Assembly (NCBI GenBank): GCA_025350105.1
Contig: JANXYJ010000106.1
Coordinates: 1-64,000, forward strand
DNA from: Terriglobia bacterium
GTDB taxonomy: Bacteria; Acidobacteriota; Terriglobia; Bryobacterales; Bryobacteraceae
Length of the DNA: 64,000 bases
Direction: 5' to 3'
In this document: in pieces, positions 50,734-58,392 of the stretch
Numbering within the stretch: the first letter of the stretch is position 1
Layout of the letters: every line of letters begins with the position of its first letter
Translations under genes and position numbers: made by a program
The notes under the pieces: model-generated
The model's input: only the letters and a program-made list of their open reading frames with translations
The model's database searches: none
Told to the model about the DNA's origin: nothing

Positions 50734-50754
50734 ATCTACTCATTTTGAGTAGAT
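50734..50754. promoter_or_regulatory. Perfect inverted repeat, candidate operator of the nitrate cluster
   Basis: ATCTACTCA-N3-TGAGTAGAT is a perfect 9-3-9 dyad, 155 bp upstream of the first nitrate gene (minus strand) and 135 bp upstream of the SSS gene. The half-site TACTCAT fits the NarL/NarP heptamer consensus (TACYYMT), but the spacing is not the usual 7-2-7. A dimeric regulator such as a GntR, LysR or NarL-type protein would suit it. Confidence 0.55.
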
Positions 50755-50876
50755 TGCCCCGGAAAACCCGTTTGTTTCGCGGTGAGCTATACGAAGCTTA
50801 CCAGCGACAACACCCTTTGGGAAGAAGATATTTTTTATGTAGCCCATAAGCAGGCACCATTACGCAAGCAGCGCTG

Positions 50877-50882
50877 TATAAT
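50877..50882 (+). promoter_or_regulatory. Perfect -10 TATAAT, 6 nt before the SSS transporter start
   Basis: A consensus TATAAT is followed by six bases (TTCATC) and the TTG start codon at 50889, so the mRNA would be leaderless. No Shine-Dalgarno and no clear -35. Confidence 0.55.
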
Positions 50883-50888
50883 TTCATC

Positions 50889-52670
50889 TTGCAACTTACA
50901 ACTCTTGATTGGGCCGTGGTCGCGTTGTATTTCCTTTTTAATCTTGGTATTGGGCTGTATTACAAGGCCCGGGCCGGGTCCAGCGTGGATGAATTTTTTC
51001 TGTCTGGCCGTAACATTCCCTGGTGGCTGGCCGGCACATCCATGGTGGCGACTACCTTCGCGGCGGACACGCCACTGGCCGTAACGGGCTTGGTGGCGAC
51101 GGGCGGCATCGCCGGGAATTGGTTCTGGTGGTGCTTCGCGGCAAGCGGTATGCTGACGGTTTTCTTCTACGCTCGCCTGTGGCGGCGCAGCGGCGTGATG
51201 ACCGACATCGAGTTTTCGGAAATCCGCTACGCCGGCCGCCCTGCCGCTTTCCTGCGTGGTTTCCGCGCGCTGTATTTAGGCATCCCCATCAACTGCATCA
51301 TTCTGGGCTGGGTGAACAAGGCCATGGTGGACATCCTCACGTTGATTTTGGGCGTGACCAAGTTGCAGGCCCTGATGATTGTGTTGGTGATGATCGCGCT
51401 GACGTCGTCCATTTCCACGCTTTCGGGATTGTGGGGCGTGCTGGTTACGGACGTGTTTCAGTTCATTGTAAAAATGGGCATGGTGATTGCGCTGGCCGTC
51501 TACGCGGTGCGCGCGGTGGGCGGCATTGACGCGATGAAAGCCAAGCTGTTGGTGGTTGACGCTGGCCGGGGAGGACAAGGTTCGGTTCTCGACTTCTTCC
51601 CCAATCTGAATTCCGCGCATGAGCTGGCCTGGATGCCGGTGATCACTTTCTTTGTTTATATTTCGCTGAACTGGTGGGCCACCTGGTACCCGGGAGCCGA
51701 ACCCGGCGGTGGAGGCTACATCGCCCAGCGCATGTTTTGCGCCCGTGACGAAAAACATTCCTTGTTGGCCACGTTGTGGTTCAACGTAGCGCACTACGCC
51801 GTGCGCCCGTGGCCCTGGATTCTGGTGGCGCTGACTTCGCTAATACTTTTCCCCGGCCTGAAAGACCCCGAAACCGGCTACGTCCGCGTGATGATCGCTT
51901 ACCTGCCGCCGTCGCTGCGCGGGCTGATGGTGGCCGCCTTCGCGGCGGCATATATGTCGACGATTGCGACGCAGCTCAACTGGGGCGCCAGCTATCTGGT
52001 GAACGATTTCTATCGCCGCTTCGTGAAACCCAGCGCGCCAGCGAAACATTACGTCACGGTTTCACAACTCGCGACAATTTTGCTGACGCTGGTCTCCGCC
52101 GTGGTCACCTTTTATCTGGACTCGATCGCTGAAGCCTGGAAATGGCTGGTGGTGACGGGCGCGGGCACCGGCAGCGTGCTGCTTTTGCGCTGGTTCTGGT
52201 GGCGCATCAATGCCTGGAGCGAGGTGTCGGCTATGATTGCGGCGTTCGTAGTTTCGCTCACGCTGAAGTTTGGCTTTCACATGAATCTGGACGACCCGCG
52301 CGGCTTCGCCTGGATCATGATCATCACCGTGGCTATTACAACATGTGTATGGCTGACGGTCACTTTCCTCACCGCCGCCGAACCGCAAAGCTTATTGCTG
52401 GCGTTCTATCGCAAAACGCGGCCATCGGTGGGTGGCTGGAGGCCCATCGCGAAACTTGCGCCGGAAATTCAACCGGTAAGCGACGGTCTGCGTAATTTCA
52501 TCGATTGGATCGCGGGACTGGTACTGATCTACGGCATCCTGTTCGGCACCGGCAAAATTCTGCTGCATGAAGTGGGCTTGGGGTTGGCGCTGCTGGTTTG
52601 CGGACTATTGGGCGGCGCGGTGATCTACTTCGATCTGTCGCGCAGAGGCTGGAAAGTAGTCAGCGAGTAA
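50889..52670 (+). CDS. Sodium:solute symporter (SSS family)
   Basis: This 593-residue protein has 14 or so membrane helices. 'LDWAVVALYFLFNLGIGLYYKARAGSSVDEFFLSGRNIPWWLAGTSMVATTFAADTPLAVTG' is the classic N-terminal SSS text, and 'AAFAAAYMSTIATQLNWGASYLVNDFYRRFV' the conserved helix 9 region. The first helix needs the TTG start at 50889; no ATG is available before it. Solute unknown (sugars, amino acids or organic acids in the family). It is divergent from the nitrate cluster and shares the promoter region, but a functional link is not implied. Confidence 0.9.
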   Translation: MQLTTLDWAVVALYFLFNLGIGLYYKARAGSSVDEFFLSGRNIPWWLAGTSMVATTFAADTPLAVTGLVATGGIAGNWFWWCFAASGMLTVFFYARLWRRSGVMTDIEFSEIRYAGRPAAFLRGFRALYLGIPINCIILGWVNKAMVDILTLILGVTKLQALMIVLVMIALTSSISTLSGLWGVLVTDVFQFIVKMGMVIALAVYAVRAVGGIDAMKAKLLVVDAGRGGQGSVLDFFPNLNSAHELAWMPVITFFVYISLNWWATWYPGAEPGGGGYIAQRMFCARDEKHSLLATLWFNVAHYAVRPWPWILVALTSLILFPGLKDPETGYVRVMIAYLPPSLRGLMVAAFAAAYMSTIATQLNWGASYLVNDFYRRFVKPSAPAKHYVTVSQLATILLTLVSAVVTFYLDSIAEAWKWLVVTGAGTGSVLLLRWFWWRINAWSEVSAMIAAFVVSLTLKFGFHMNLDDPRGFAWIMIITVAITTCVWLTVTFLTAAEPQSLLLAFYRKTRPSVGGWRPIAKLAPEIQPVSDGLRNFIDWIAGLVLIYGILFGTGKILLHEVGLGLALLVCGLLGGAVIYFDLSRRGWKVVSE

Positions 52671-52674
52671 GTGG

Positions 52675-52744
52675 TAGCTCCGGTCGCCAGACCGGAGAGC
52701 CCTCCGACGTGGCCGTTGGAGCTACCGTGGCCGTCGGAGCTACT
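52675..52744. repeat. REP-like palindrome plus an 18-bp duplication at a convergent junction
   Basis: TAGCTCCGGTCGCCAGACC plus GGAG (52675-52697) forms CTCCGGTC-N4-GACCGGAG, and its reverse complement is at 35453-35475. It is followed by two 18-bp units, GTGGCCGTTGGAGCTACC (52709) and GTGGCCGTCGGAGCTACT (52727), the second running into the stop codon of the CBS gene. It sits between convergent stops. Confidence 0.75.
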
Positions 52745-53981
52745 TCTGCCGCAACACCGAAATCACGTCGTCCGCCGTAATCACCCCGGCCAGTTTGCCT
52801 TCTTCGTCGATCACCGGTAGCGCAAGCAGGTTGTATTTGTCGAACATCTCGGTCACCCGCTCCTGCTTTTCGTGAACCGGAACTTCAATTGTCGATTCCA
52901 GCGCCAGTGTCATCAGCAGCGTGCTGCCCTCCTGCAAAAACAGCCGCGCCAAGGGAACCGTGCCCTTCAAGTGATCGACGGAATCCACCAGGAACAGCGT
53001 GTTCAGCGTTTCCAGCAAGTCTTCCTGTTTTTTCAGCGCCACCAGCGCGTCGGCTACGGTCGCCGTTTCCGGCAGCGCCACATATTCGGTGTTCATCAAG
53101 CCGCCGGCCGTGTCCTCGTCGAACTCCATCAGTCCTTCCACATCGTGGGCGGGTTCGTTTTCCATTTCTTCCAGAATTTCGTCGCTGGTGGATTCTTCCA
53201 GTTCGGCCAACACGTCCGCTGCCTGATCGGGAGCCATCTCCTCGACGATCTCCGCCGCTTTTTCAGTTTCGAGAGACTCCAGAATGCTGGCCTGAATATC
53301 GGGATCGATTTCCGAAAGCGCTTCGGCTGCTACCTCGCTGTCGATATTTTCAAAAATCGCCTCGCGGTCCTGTGGACCTAATTCTTCCACAATGTCCGCC
53401 AAATCGGCCGGATGCATGTCTTCCAGCAATTTATTGGTGATGTTCAGGCGCAGGCGCCGCTGCGGGTCTGCCTCCAGAATGTTGCAAAACTCCCAGCGAA
53501 TGGAATTGGGCGGAATCCCAGTTTGAAAGCGCCGGATCCAGCGCGGAGGGACCAAGCCTTGCAAAACCCTGCGAAAAATACTGCGAATGCCGATGTCCAC
53601 TTCCAGCACCCACAGCACGTGAGCGCCGCTTTCCTCGCGCAGTTCAAACGTCACGTCATTCACGCGCACCACTTTGCGTCCTTGCGCGTCGATGATTTGC
53701 TGATCCAGCAAATCCCGCGTCAAACGCAGCATGTACTCATCGGAATGATAGGGAGTGAGGTTTTCGTCCCGCAAGTGAATACCGTTCAGGGCAATGGTTT
53801 TCACCTGATCGTAGCGGACAGTAAGCAGCGTGGAATCGCCGCTGATCAGAAAGCGATCGATGCGGACCGGGTCCACCAATGGGACCAGCGCGGCGTCGCG
53901 AACGACACCGAGCTTGCGCCCCTTAAGGTCGTAGACCCTGAGGCCAAGCAGTTCGGTAAGGAACAGGAACTGGTCCGCCAT
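52740..53981 (-). CDS. MgtE N-domain/CBS protein without a channel domain
   Basis: The 413-residue protein has a PRC-barrel-like N-terminal part ('LLGLRVYDLKGRKLGVVRDAALVPL'), an MgtE intracellular N-domain of short helices ('MHPADLADIVEELGPQDREAIFENIDSEVAAEALSEIDPDIQASILESLETEKAAEIVEEMAPDQAADVLAEL'), and two CBS domains ('MNTEYVALPETATVADALVAL...LFLVD', 'TIEVPVHEKQERVTEMFDKYNLLALPVIDEEGKLAGVITADDVISVL'). The MgtE transmembrane Mg2+ channel is missing and the chain stops after the second CBS. Such proteins are often encoded beside a Mn/Mg NRAMP-type transporter; none is adjacent. A cytosolic metal or nucleotide sensor is likely. Confidence 0.85.
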   Translation of the reverse strand: MADQFLFLTELLGLRVYDLKGRKLGVVRDAALVPLVDPVRIDRFLISGDSTLLTVRYDQVKTIALNGIHLRDENLTPYHSDEYMLRLTRDLLDQQIIDAQGRKVVRVNDVTFELREESGAHVLWVLEVDIGIRSIFRRVLQGLVPPRWIRRFQTGIPPNSIRWEFCNILEADPQRRLRLNITNKLLEDMHPADLADIVEELGPQDREAIFENIDSEVAAEALSEIDPDIQASILESLETEKAAEIVEEMAPDQAADVLAELEESTSDEILEEMENEPAHDVEGLMEFDEDTAGGLMNTEYVALPETATVADALVALKKQEDLLETLNTLFLVDSVDHLKGTVPLARLFLQEGSTLLMTLALESTIEVPVHEKQERVTEMFDKYNLLALPVIDEEGKLAGVITADDVISVLRQK

Positions 53982-54133
53982 AACACACGATTACAAGTAG
54001 ATTGTCCCGAAAAGGGAGAGCCCATATATGTCGAGAGAGCCGGGAAGCAGTACCCAGGCGCCCGCTCTTCTACTATGAACCAAGCGTTCGCCGTAGGCAA
54101 GAAAAAATGACTCTGCGCGGAAGAAAAACGCCC

Positions 54134-54994
54134 CTACTGCGTTTCCGCCACGCTCTCAATCCGCGATTCGCTTTGGAACTTTTTGTACCCGCTGTAGCGG
54201 ATGTCCACTTCGGCGCGCAGTTTCTTCAGCAGCGCCAAACGCGCATCGGCCTGTACCTCTACCGTGGATGGCAGCCAGATTTCGTCGTTCACCCGTATCT
54301 GCTCGAAGTGGAGCGAGGCGCCGGGGGCCACTCTGAATAGCCCCAACCCAAACGAAAGCGTATCCAACACCTGGGCGTCCAGCTTCACCCAATGATAGGT
54401 GCCTTGCTCAATCCAAATTCTGGCCCGAACCTTTTGAAACATTCTGGCCGCCGATCGTTTCGGTCGAAAGCCTGGTTTGGGTTCGGCCTCAATCACCCAG
54501 GCCGGCTGCCCGCTTACGGTTTCGCTGCCCGTCATGCGGAAGGTAAAGGCGTCTGGGATTTCCCGGATAAAGCGGCGCTCATCGGCGCGTTGGCGTTCCA
54601 CTTTCGTCCGCTCAGCCGGCGATTCATGCTGGCGTTTGGCTAATTCGCGATCCAACTCTGATTGTTCCTTCTGCGCTTCTTTCGCTGGCAGTGGCTTGCC
54701 GTCCTTGGCAATCAGCCGCTCGTAGGGCCGGCCGCCCAGGATCATGATCTCGTGGGTTTGGCTGCCGGTATGGGCAATCTTGCCCTCGCGGTTGCGCTGG
54801 CGTTCCACGATTTCCTGCTGATAGGTGTAGTTGGTTCGGGCGGTGAAGTCGGTCCAATCACGCTCTACAGACCGCCGGATGATAGAGAGGGCGTCGATTT
54901 CCCCACCCAAGCCGCCGCTAACCTGGCCGCGCACACCGCAACTCGCCCCCAGCAGCAAAATCAGCGCAAACCGCCTGTGGACAATACCTGGCAT
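54134..54994 (-). CDS. Secreted hypothetical protein, LolA/outer-membrane-lipoprotein-sorting-like
   Basis: The 286-residue protein starts at ATG 54994 with a signal peptide ('RRFALILLLGASCGVRGQ'). The body, 'DALSIIRRSVERDWTDFTARTNYTYQQEIVERQRNREGKI', 'SGQPAWVIEAEPKPGFRPKRSAARMFQKVRARIWIEQGTYHWVKLDAQVLDTLSFGLGLFRVAPGASLHFEQIRVNDEIWLPSTVEVQ', resembles acidobacterial proteins with a LolA/DUF-like fold that bind hydrophobic molecules. The track's upstream extension to 55648 crosses serA and is not used. The 152 bp between it and the CBS gene show no gene. Function not known. Confidence 0.72.
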   Translation of the reverse strand: MPGIVHRRFALILLLGASCGVRGQVSGGLGGEIDALSIIRRSVERDWTDFTARTNYTYQQEIVERQRNREGKIAHTGSQTHEIMILGGRPYERLIAKDGKPLPAKEAQKEQSELDRELAKRQHESPAERTKVERQRADERRFIREIPDAFTFRMTGSETVSGQPAWVIEAEPKPGFRPKRSAARMFQKVRARIWIEQGTYHWVKLDAQVLDTLSFGLGLFRVAPGASLHFEQIRVNDEIWLPSTVEVQADARLALLKKLRAEVDIRYSGYKKFQSESRIESVAETQ

Positions 54995-55078
54995 CGGGTT
55001 TAAGGACGTAGTCGTCTCTCCCAAAGTTCCCCGCAACTTGCGGCGGTATCCGGCAACCTGACACTCTAGAGGTGAGAC

Positions 55079-56359
55079 ATGCCGGAAACACTCCCAGATA
55101 TTCACACCGCCGAGGTTCCCATCAAGGAAGTTTCGCTGAAAAAGGACCACCTGAAAATTGTACTCCTGGAGGGCATCCACCCCAGCGCCGTCGAGGCTTT
55201 TCACAGCGACGGCTACACCCAGGTAGAATGCCACGAGAAAGCATTGCCCGAAGCGCAAGTGATTGAGGCGCTGCGTGATGCGCATCTGGTGGGCATTCGT
55301 TCCACCACCCAGTTGACTCGCGGTGTTTTTGAAAGTGCGCCACACCTGATCGCCGCCGGGTGCTTCTGTATTGGGACGAATCAAGTGGATCTTTCGGCGG
55401 CGCTGGAGCATGGCGTGCCCGTATTTAATGCTCCGTTTTCGAACACCCGCAGCGTTGCCGAATTGGTTTTGGCCGAGATTGTTTTTCTGATGCGCGGAAT
55501 ACCGGCGCGCAACGCCGCGGCGCATCGTGGAGAGTGGCTGAAAACAGCGGCCGGCTCCCGCGAAGCCCGCGGTAAAACGCTGGGCATTGTGGGTTACGGC
55601 CACATTGGAACCCAGGTGGGCGTGCTGGCGGAGGCCCTGGGCATGCACGTCATTTTCTACGACGTGGAGATGAAGCTGGCGCTGGGCAACGCGCAGCAGA
55701 TCAAGAGCTTTTATGATTTATTGGGCGCCTCCGACATCGTGACGCTTCATGTTCCAGAGACGCCGTTGACGGCCAAGATGATGAACGCCGCGGCGATTGT
55801 CAAAATGAAGCCTGGAGCCAGCCTGATCAACGCTGCCCGTGGCAGCGTGGTAGATTTCAAGGCACTCGAAGAAGCGTTGGAATCCAAACACCTGAGCGGG
55901 GCGGCACTGGACGTTTTCCCCAAGGAACCGAAAAGCAATTCCGACGAATTCACCTCCACGCTCCGCCGCTTCGACAACGTAATCCTGACGCCCCACATTG
56001 GCGGCAGCACCCAGGAAGCGCAGCGCGATATTGGAGTGGAGGTGTCCACCAAGCTACTGAAATACAGCAACAATGGCTCGACGCTGGGAGCGGTGAATTT
56101 TCCGGAAGTTTCGCTCCCCGCGCATCCGGGCCAGCACCGTCTGCTGCACATCCACCGGAATCAGCCGGGCGTTTTGTCCAATGTAAACGCTATTTTCTCC
56201 CAACAGCACATGAACATCACCGGCCAGTACCTGCAAACCAACCCCAACATTGGTTATGTGGTGATCGACGTGGAGGGGAAAGAGCGGGCGCTGTCTTTAC
56301 AAGTGAAACGCAAACTGGAGCAGGTGGGCGGGACCATCCGGACGCGGATTCTGTATTAG
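55079..56359 (+). CDS. serA: D-3-phosphoglycerate dehydrogenase with ACT domain
   Basis: The first enzyme of serine synthesis. The 426-residue protein has the NAD-binding Rossmann motif 'LGIVGYGHIGTQVGVLAEALG', the D-2-hydroxyacid signature 'MKPGASLINAARGSVVDFKALEEAL' and catalytic Arg/Glu/His ('LTPHIGGSTQEAQ'). A C-terminal ACT domain ('HRLLHIHRNQPGVLSNVNAIFSQQHMNITGQYLQTNPNIGYVVIDVE') provides serine feedback, as in the E. coli-type enzyme. AGAGGTGAG precedes the ATG at good distance. It is divergent from the LolA-like gene. Confidence 0.95.
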   Translation: MPETLPDIHTAEVPIKEVSLKKDHLKIVLLEGIHPSAVEAFHSDGYTQVECHEKALPEAQVIEALRDAHLVGIRSTTQLTRGVFESAPHLIAAGCFCIGTNQVDLSAALEHGVPVFNAPFSNTRSVAELVLAEIVFLMRGIPARNAAAHRGEWLKTAAGSREARGKTLGIVGYGHIGTQVGVLAEALGMHVIFYDVEMKLALGNAQQIKSFYDLLGASDIVTLHVPETPLTAKMMNAAAIVKMKPGASLINAARGSVVDFKALEEALESKHLSGAALDVFPKEPKSNSDEFTSTLRRFDNVILTPHIGGSTQEAQRDIGVEVSTKLLKYSNNGSTLGAVNFPEVSLPAHPGQHRLLHIHRNQPGVLSNVNAIFSQQHMNITGQYLQTNPNIGYVVIDVEGKERALSLQVKRKLEQVGGTIRTRILY

Positions 56360-56458
56360 GTGCTGGTTTAGCTAAAGGCCGGGTGCAGCAAGAAGGTTGC
56401 AGTAAGATGGTACACGAGCGAGGTGAGCAACCCGCCGATTCCGTTCGCTCCTACGTGA

Positions 56459-56534
56459 GGGCCCTTAGCACAACGGTTAGTGCAGCGGACTCATAATCCG
56501 TTGGTTGTTGGTTCAAATCCAACAGGGCCCACCA
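56459..56534 (+). tRNA. trnI: tRNA-Ile2 with CAU anticodon (lysidine-modified type)
   Basis: A complete cloverleaf of 76 nt with encoded CCA: acceptor GGGCCCT/AGGGCCC, D arm GCAC/GTGC, anticodon stem GCGGA/TCCGT with loop CTCATAA, T arm GTTGG-TTCAAAT-CCAAC. The anticodon is CAT, and the sequence around it (GGACTCATAATCC) and the overall resemblance to E. coli tRNA-Ile2 identify the AUA-decoding isoleucine tRNA, which needs TilS to convert C34 to lysidine, rather than a methionine tRNA. Confidence 0.93.
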
Positions 56535-56569
56535 ACAATGAGATCACCAGTGGTGGTGCTCACCGTGCG

Positions 56570-57208
56570 CTAAATCGCCTTAAACCAATCGAGCAGCGCC
56601 TGTTGGGCCGCCCAGGCCGCTTCTTTTACGCGCCAGGAACTGCGGTCGCGGTTCCCGGCGCGGTTGCTGATGCCGCGAATTTCGCCTGCGGGTATTTCAT
56701 AGAGATGAGCCACATGCGCGATCGCAGCGCCTTCCATACTTTCCACTTCTCCTATGCAGCCCACACCGGCGCGCGTTTCCATGCGGCGTGCGTCTTCGTC
56801 GGTTCCCGTGCAAGTGTTCACCGTTACAAAACGGGCGCGCCGTGGGGCCGGAAAAAGGCCTAGCATGAACTGATTATGGATAGGCTGGGTACCGGCAATC
56901 AGCGGAAAGCCCAGCGCCTGCAGATCCAAAAATCCGTCGGGCGAATTGGCGCCCAGGTCGCCATAGCATTCGCTCTGCGCGCAAACCACGGTCCCTGTGC
57001 TCAAGCCGTTTTCAAACGCGCTCGGGTAGGCTCCGGCGATGCCGCAGTTGATGACCGATCTGGCGCCTTCGCGCTCCAGGAAACGCGTTAGCGCCACGGC
57101 GGCGTTCACCGCGCCAATGCCGGTCACCAGCACACGGACATGGGGGCGCAGCAAGGAACCCTCAAGCTCCGTCGCCACGCACACGACCAAATCGTCCAGA
57201 CTAAGCAC
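56570..57208 (-). CDS. mqnB: Futalosine hydrolase (menaquinone synthesis)
   Basis: The 212-residue protein belongs to the MTA/SAH nucleosidase family ('VRVLVTGIGAVNAAVALTRFLE', 'VINCGIAGAYPSAFENGLSTGTVVCAQSECYGDLGANSPDGFLDLQALGFP', 'GVGCIGEVESMEGAAIAHVAHLYEIPAGEIRGISNRAGNRDRSSWRV'). The 'DLGANSPDGF' stretch and the 'ESMEGAA...RGISN' nucleoside motif match futalosine hydrolase, which releases hypoxanthine to give dehypoxanthine futalosine. GTG start. Menaquinone made by this route could feed the nitrate reductase cluster. It converges with the tRNA gene. Confidence 0.82.
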   Translation of the reverse strand: MLSLDDLVVCVATELEGSLLRPHVRVLVTGIGAVNAAVALTRFLEREGARSVINCGIAGAYPSAFENGLSTGTVVCAQSECYGDLGANSPDGFLDLQALGFPLIAGTQPIHNQFMLGLFPAPRRARFVTVNTCTGTDEDARRMETRAGVGCIGEVESMEGAAIAHVAHLYEIPAGEIRGISNRAGNRDRSSWRVKEAAWAAQQALLDWFKAI

Positions 57209-57259
57209 GCACGATCACAAGTAGGGGAGTTTTATGTTGGTGTGATGTTAATTTACGGG

Positions 57260-57514
57260 TTAAGAAGACCGCCAGCCCAGCGCGGTCAATTGTTTTTCCA
57301 GGTAGGAGAGTCCTTCGTTCAAGGTCTTTCGGTAGCGATCTTCGCTGCAGCTTTGAAGGTCACGTAGAACTCGCGTGCGGTGCAGCAATAAGCTATCACA
57401 CTTACTTTTTGTTTCCATTTGCTCGGCAGTCAAATGCATGGTGGGCAACCCCCGGCGCGCATGGGCGGATTCAATCTGCGATTCGATCGATTTACTTTCC
57501 CAACCGCGCGCCAC
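57260..57514 (-). CDS. Small conserved hypothetical protein, leaderless start at GTG 57514
   Basis: This 84-residue soluble protein begins 'ARGWESKSIESQIESA', a conserved opening in small acidobacterial proteins, and continues as a helical, Gln/Glu/Lys-rich chain ('KCDSLLLHRTRVLRDLQSCSEDRYRKTLNEGLSYLEKQLTALGW'). The track starts 60 nt further upstream at TTG, but that extension contains the promoter: TTGTCA, a 16-nt spacer, a perfect TATAAT, then exactly six bases and GTG 57514. The conserved protein text begins at this GTG. No function can be assigned. Confidence 0.7.
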   Translation of the reverse strand: MARGWESKSIESQIESAHARRGLPTMHLTAEQMETKSKCDSLLLHRTRVLRDLQSCSEDRYRKTLNEGLSYLEKQLTALGWRSS

Positions 57515-57520
57515 GCAGCT

Positions 57521-57548
57521 ATTATAGTCCGATTTGAGTCGGTGACAA
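57521..57548 (-). promoter_or_regulatory. Strong sigma70-like promoter with a leaderless start
   Basis: On the minus strand: TTGTCA, 16 nt, TATAAT, 6 nt, then the GTG start codon of the small protein gene. The hexamers match consensus at 11 of 12 positions. It is the best promoter in the window. Confidence 0.75.
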
Positions 57549-57625
57549 CTTAAATTGCCAGGCGGCGGCAACACCGCGCGCTATAGTGGGGACTGCGCGT
57601 TCGCGTGATTCATATCCGATAACCC

Positions 57626-58390
57626 ATGGCAGAAGATTTACATCAACAGGTAACCGCACTGAATCCCTGGTTCTATGAATTTGATCTGGGCCCTTACGGG
57701 CGAACGGAATCCGCGCTTCCGCCGGAGGTCCGGCCGATTCATCAGACGCGTCTGGACATGGTGAACCAAATCGTCGATGGTTATTTCGGTGACCGGCTGC
57801 GCGACATTCGCTGTGTGGACGTTGGTTGCCATGAAGGTTATTATTCGGTGGCCATGGCGCGCAAGGGTCTACGTCACGTCCGTGGCCTGGATGTGCGCGA
57901 AGCAAGCGTAGCCAAGGCCCGCTTCGTGGCCCGTGCGCTGGACTTGAAGAATACCGAATTTGACCAGCAAAACATCGAAGAACTGAAAGTGGACCACAGC
58001 GGCCCCTACGAGCTTTGTCTGTTTCTGGGACTGCTGTATCACGTGGAAAATCCCATGTTGTGCCTGCGCAACATCGCGGCGGCGACCAAGGAACTATGCG
58101 TGATTGAGACCCAGGTGATTGACGAAGTCACCGGTTTTGCCGAATGGGGTGCGCAAAATTGGACCCATCCGTATCAAGGCGTGCTGGCGCTGATCGACGA
58201 ATCGGCCGAGTTTAACGCCGATAACACCGAGACCGGCTCCGTTCCGCTGGTGAGTTGCCCTTCGCCGCTGGCGTTGCACAGCATGTTGAAATACGCTGGT
58301 TTCCGCCGCAGCGAAATCATCTCCCCTCCGCCGGGAGCCTACGAACAACACGCTCGCGGAAAGCGCGTGGTCTGCGCGGCCTATAAGTAG
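57626..58390 (+). CDS. Class I SAM-dependent methyltransferase (DUF1698/CmoB-like)
   Basis: This 254-residue protein has the SAM motif 'IRCVDVGCHEGYYSVAMARKG', an acidic motif II ('LRHVRGLDVREASVAKARFV'), and 'YELCLFLGLLYHVENPMLCLRNIAAATKELCVIETQV', typical of the DUF1698 group. The Cys in 'DVGCHEG' replaces the usual Gly but is common. Substrate unknown; it lies among other methyltransferase-like and glycan-type genes. It converges with the CmcI-like gene with 2 bp between stops. Confidence 0.85.
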   Translation: MAEDLHQQVTALNPWFYEFDLGPYGRTESALPPEVRPIHQTRLDMVNQIVDGYFGDRLRDIRCVDVGCHEGYYSVAMARKGLRHVRGLDVREASVAKARFVARALDLKNTEFDQQNIEELKVDHSGPYELCLFLGLLYHVENPMLCLRNIAAATKELCVIETQVIDEVTGFAEWGAQNWTHPYQGVLALIDESAEFNADNTETGSVPLVSCPSPLALHSMLKYAGFRRSEIISPPPGAYEQHARGKRVVCAAYK

Positions 58391-58392
58391 TT

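Larger units (their letters stand above)
50580..50888. promoter_or_regulatory. 309-bp divergent promoter region between the nitrate cluster and the SSS transporter
   Basis: No gene was found. It holds the perfect inverted repeat at 50734-50754 and the TATAAT at 50877-50882; the rest shows no repeats or ORF with coding character. A short ORF starting at 50782 overlaps the transporter and is not credible. No regulator gene is in the cluster. Confidence 0.6.

Noticed and set aside
50782-51084. 100-aa ORF upstream of the SSS gene
   Set aside because: It overlaps the transporter in another frame and has no coding character beyond its first codons.
55000-55648. N-terminal extension of the LolA-like protein to 55648
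   Set aside because: It runs antisense through serA and the true start with signal peptide is at 54994.
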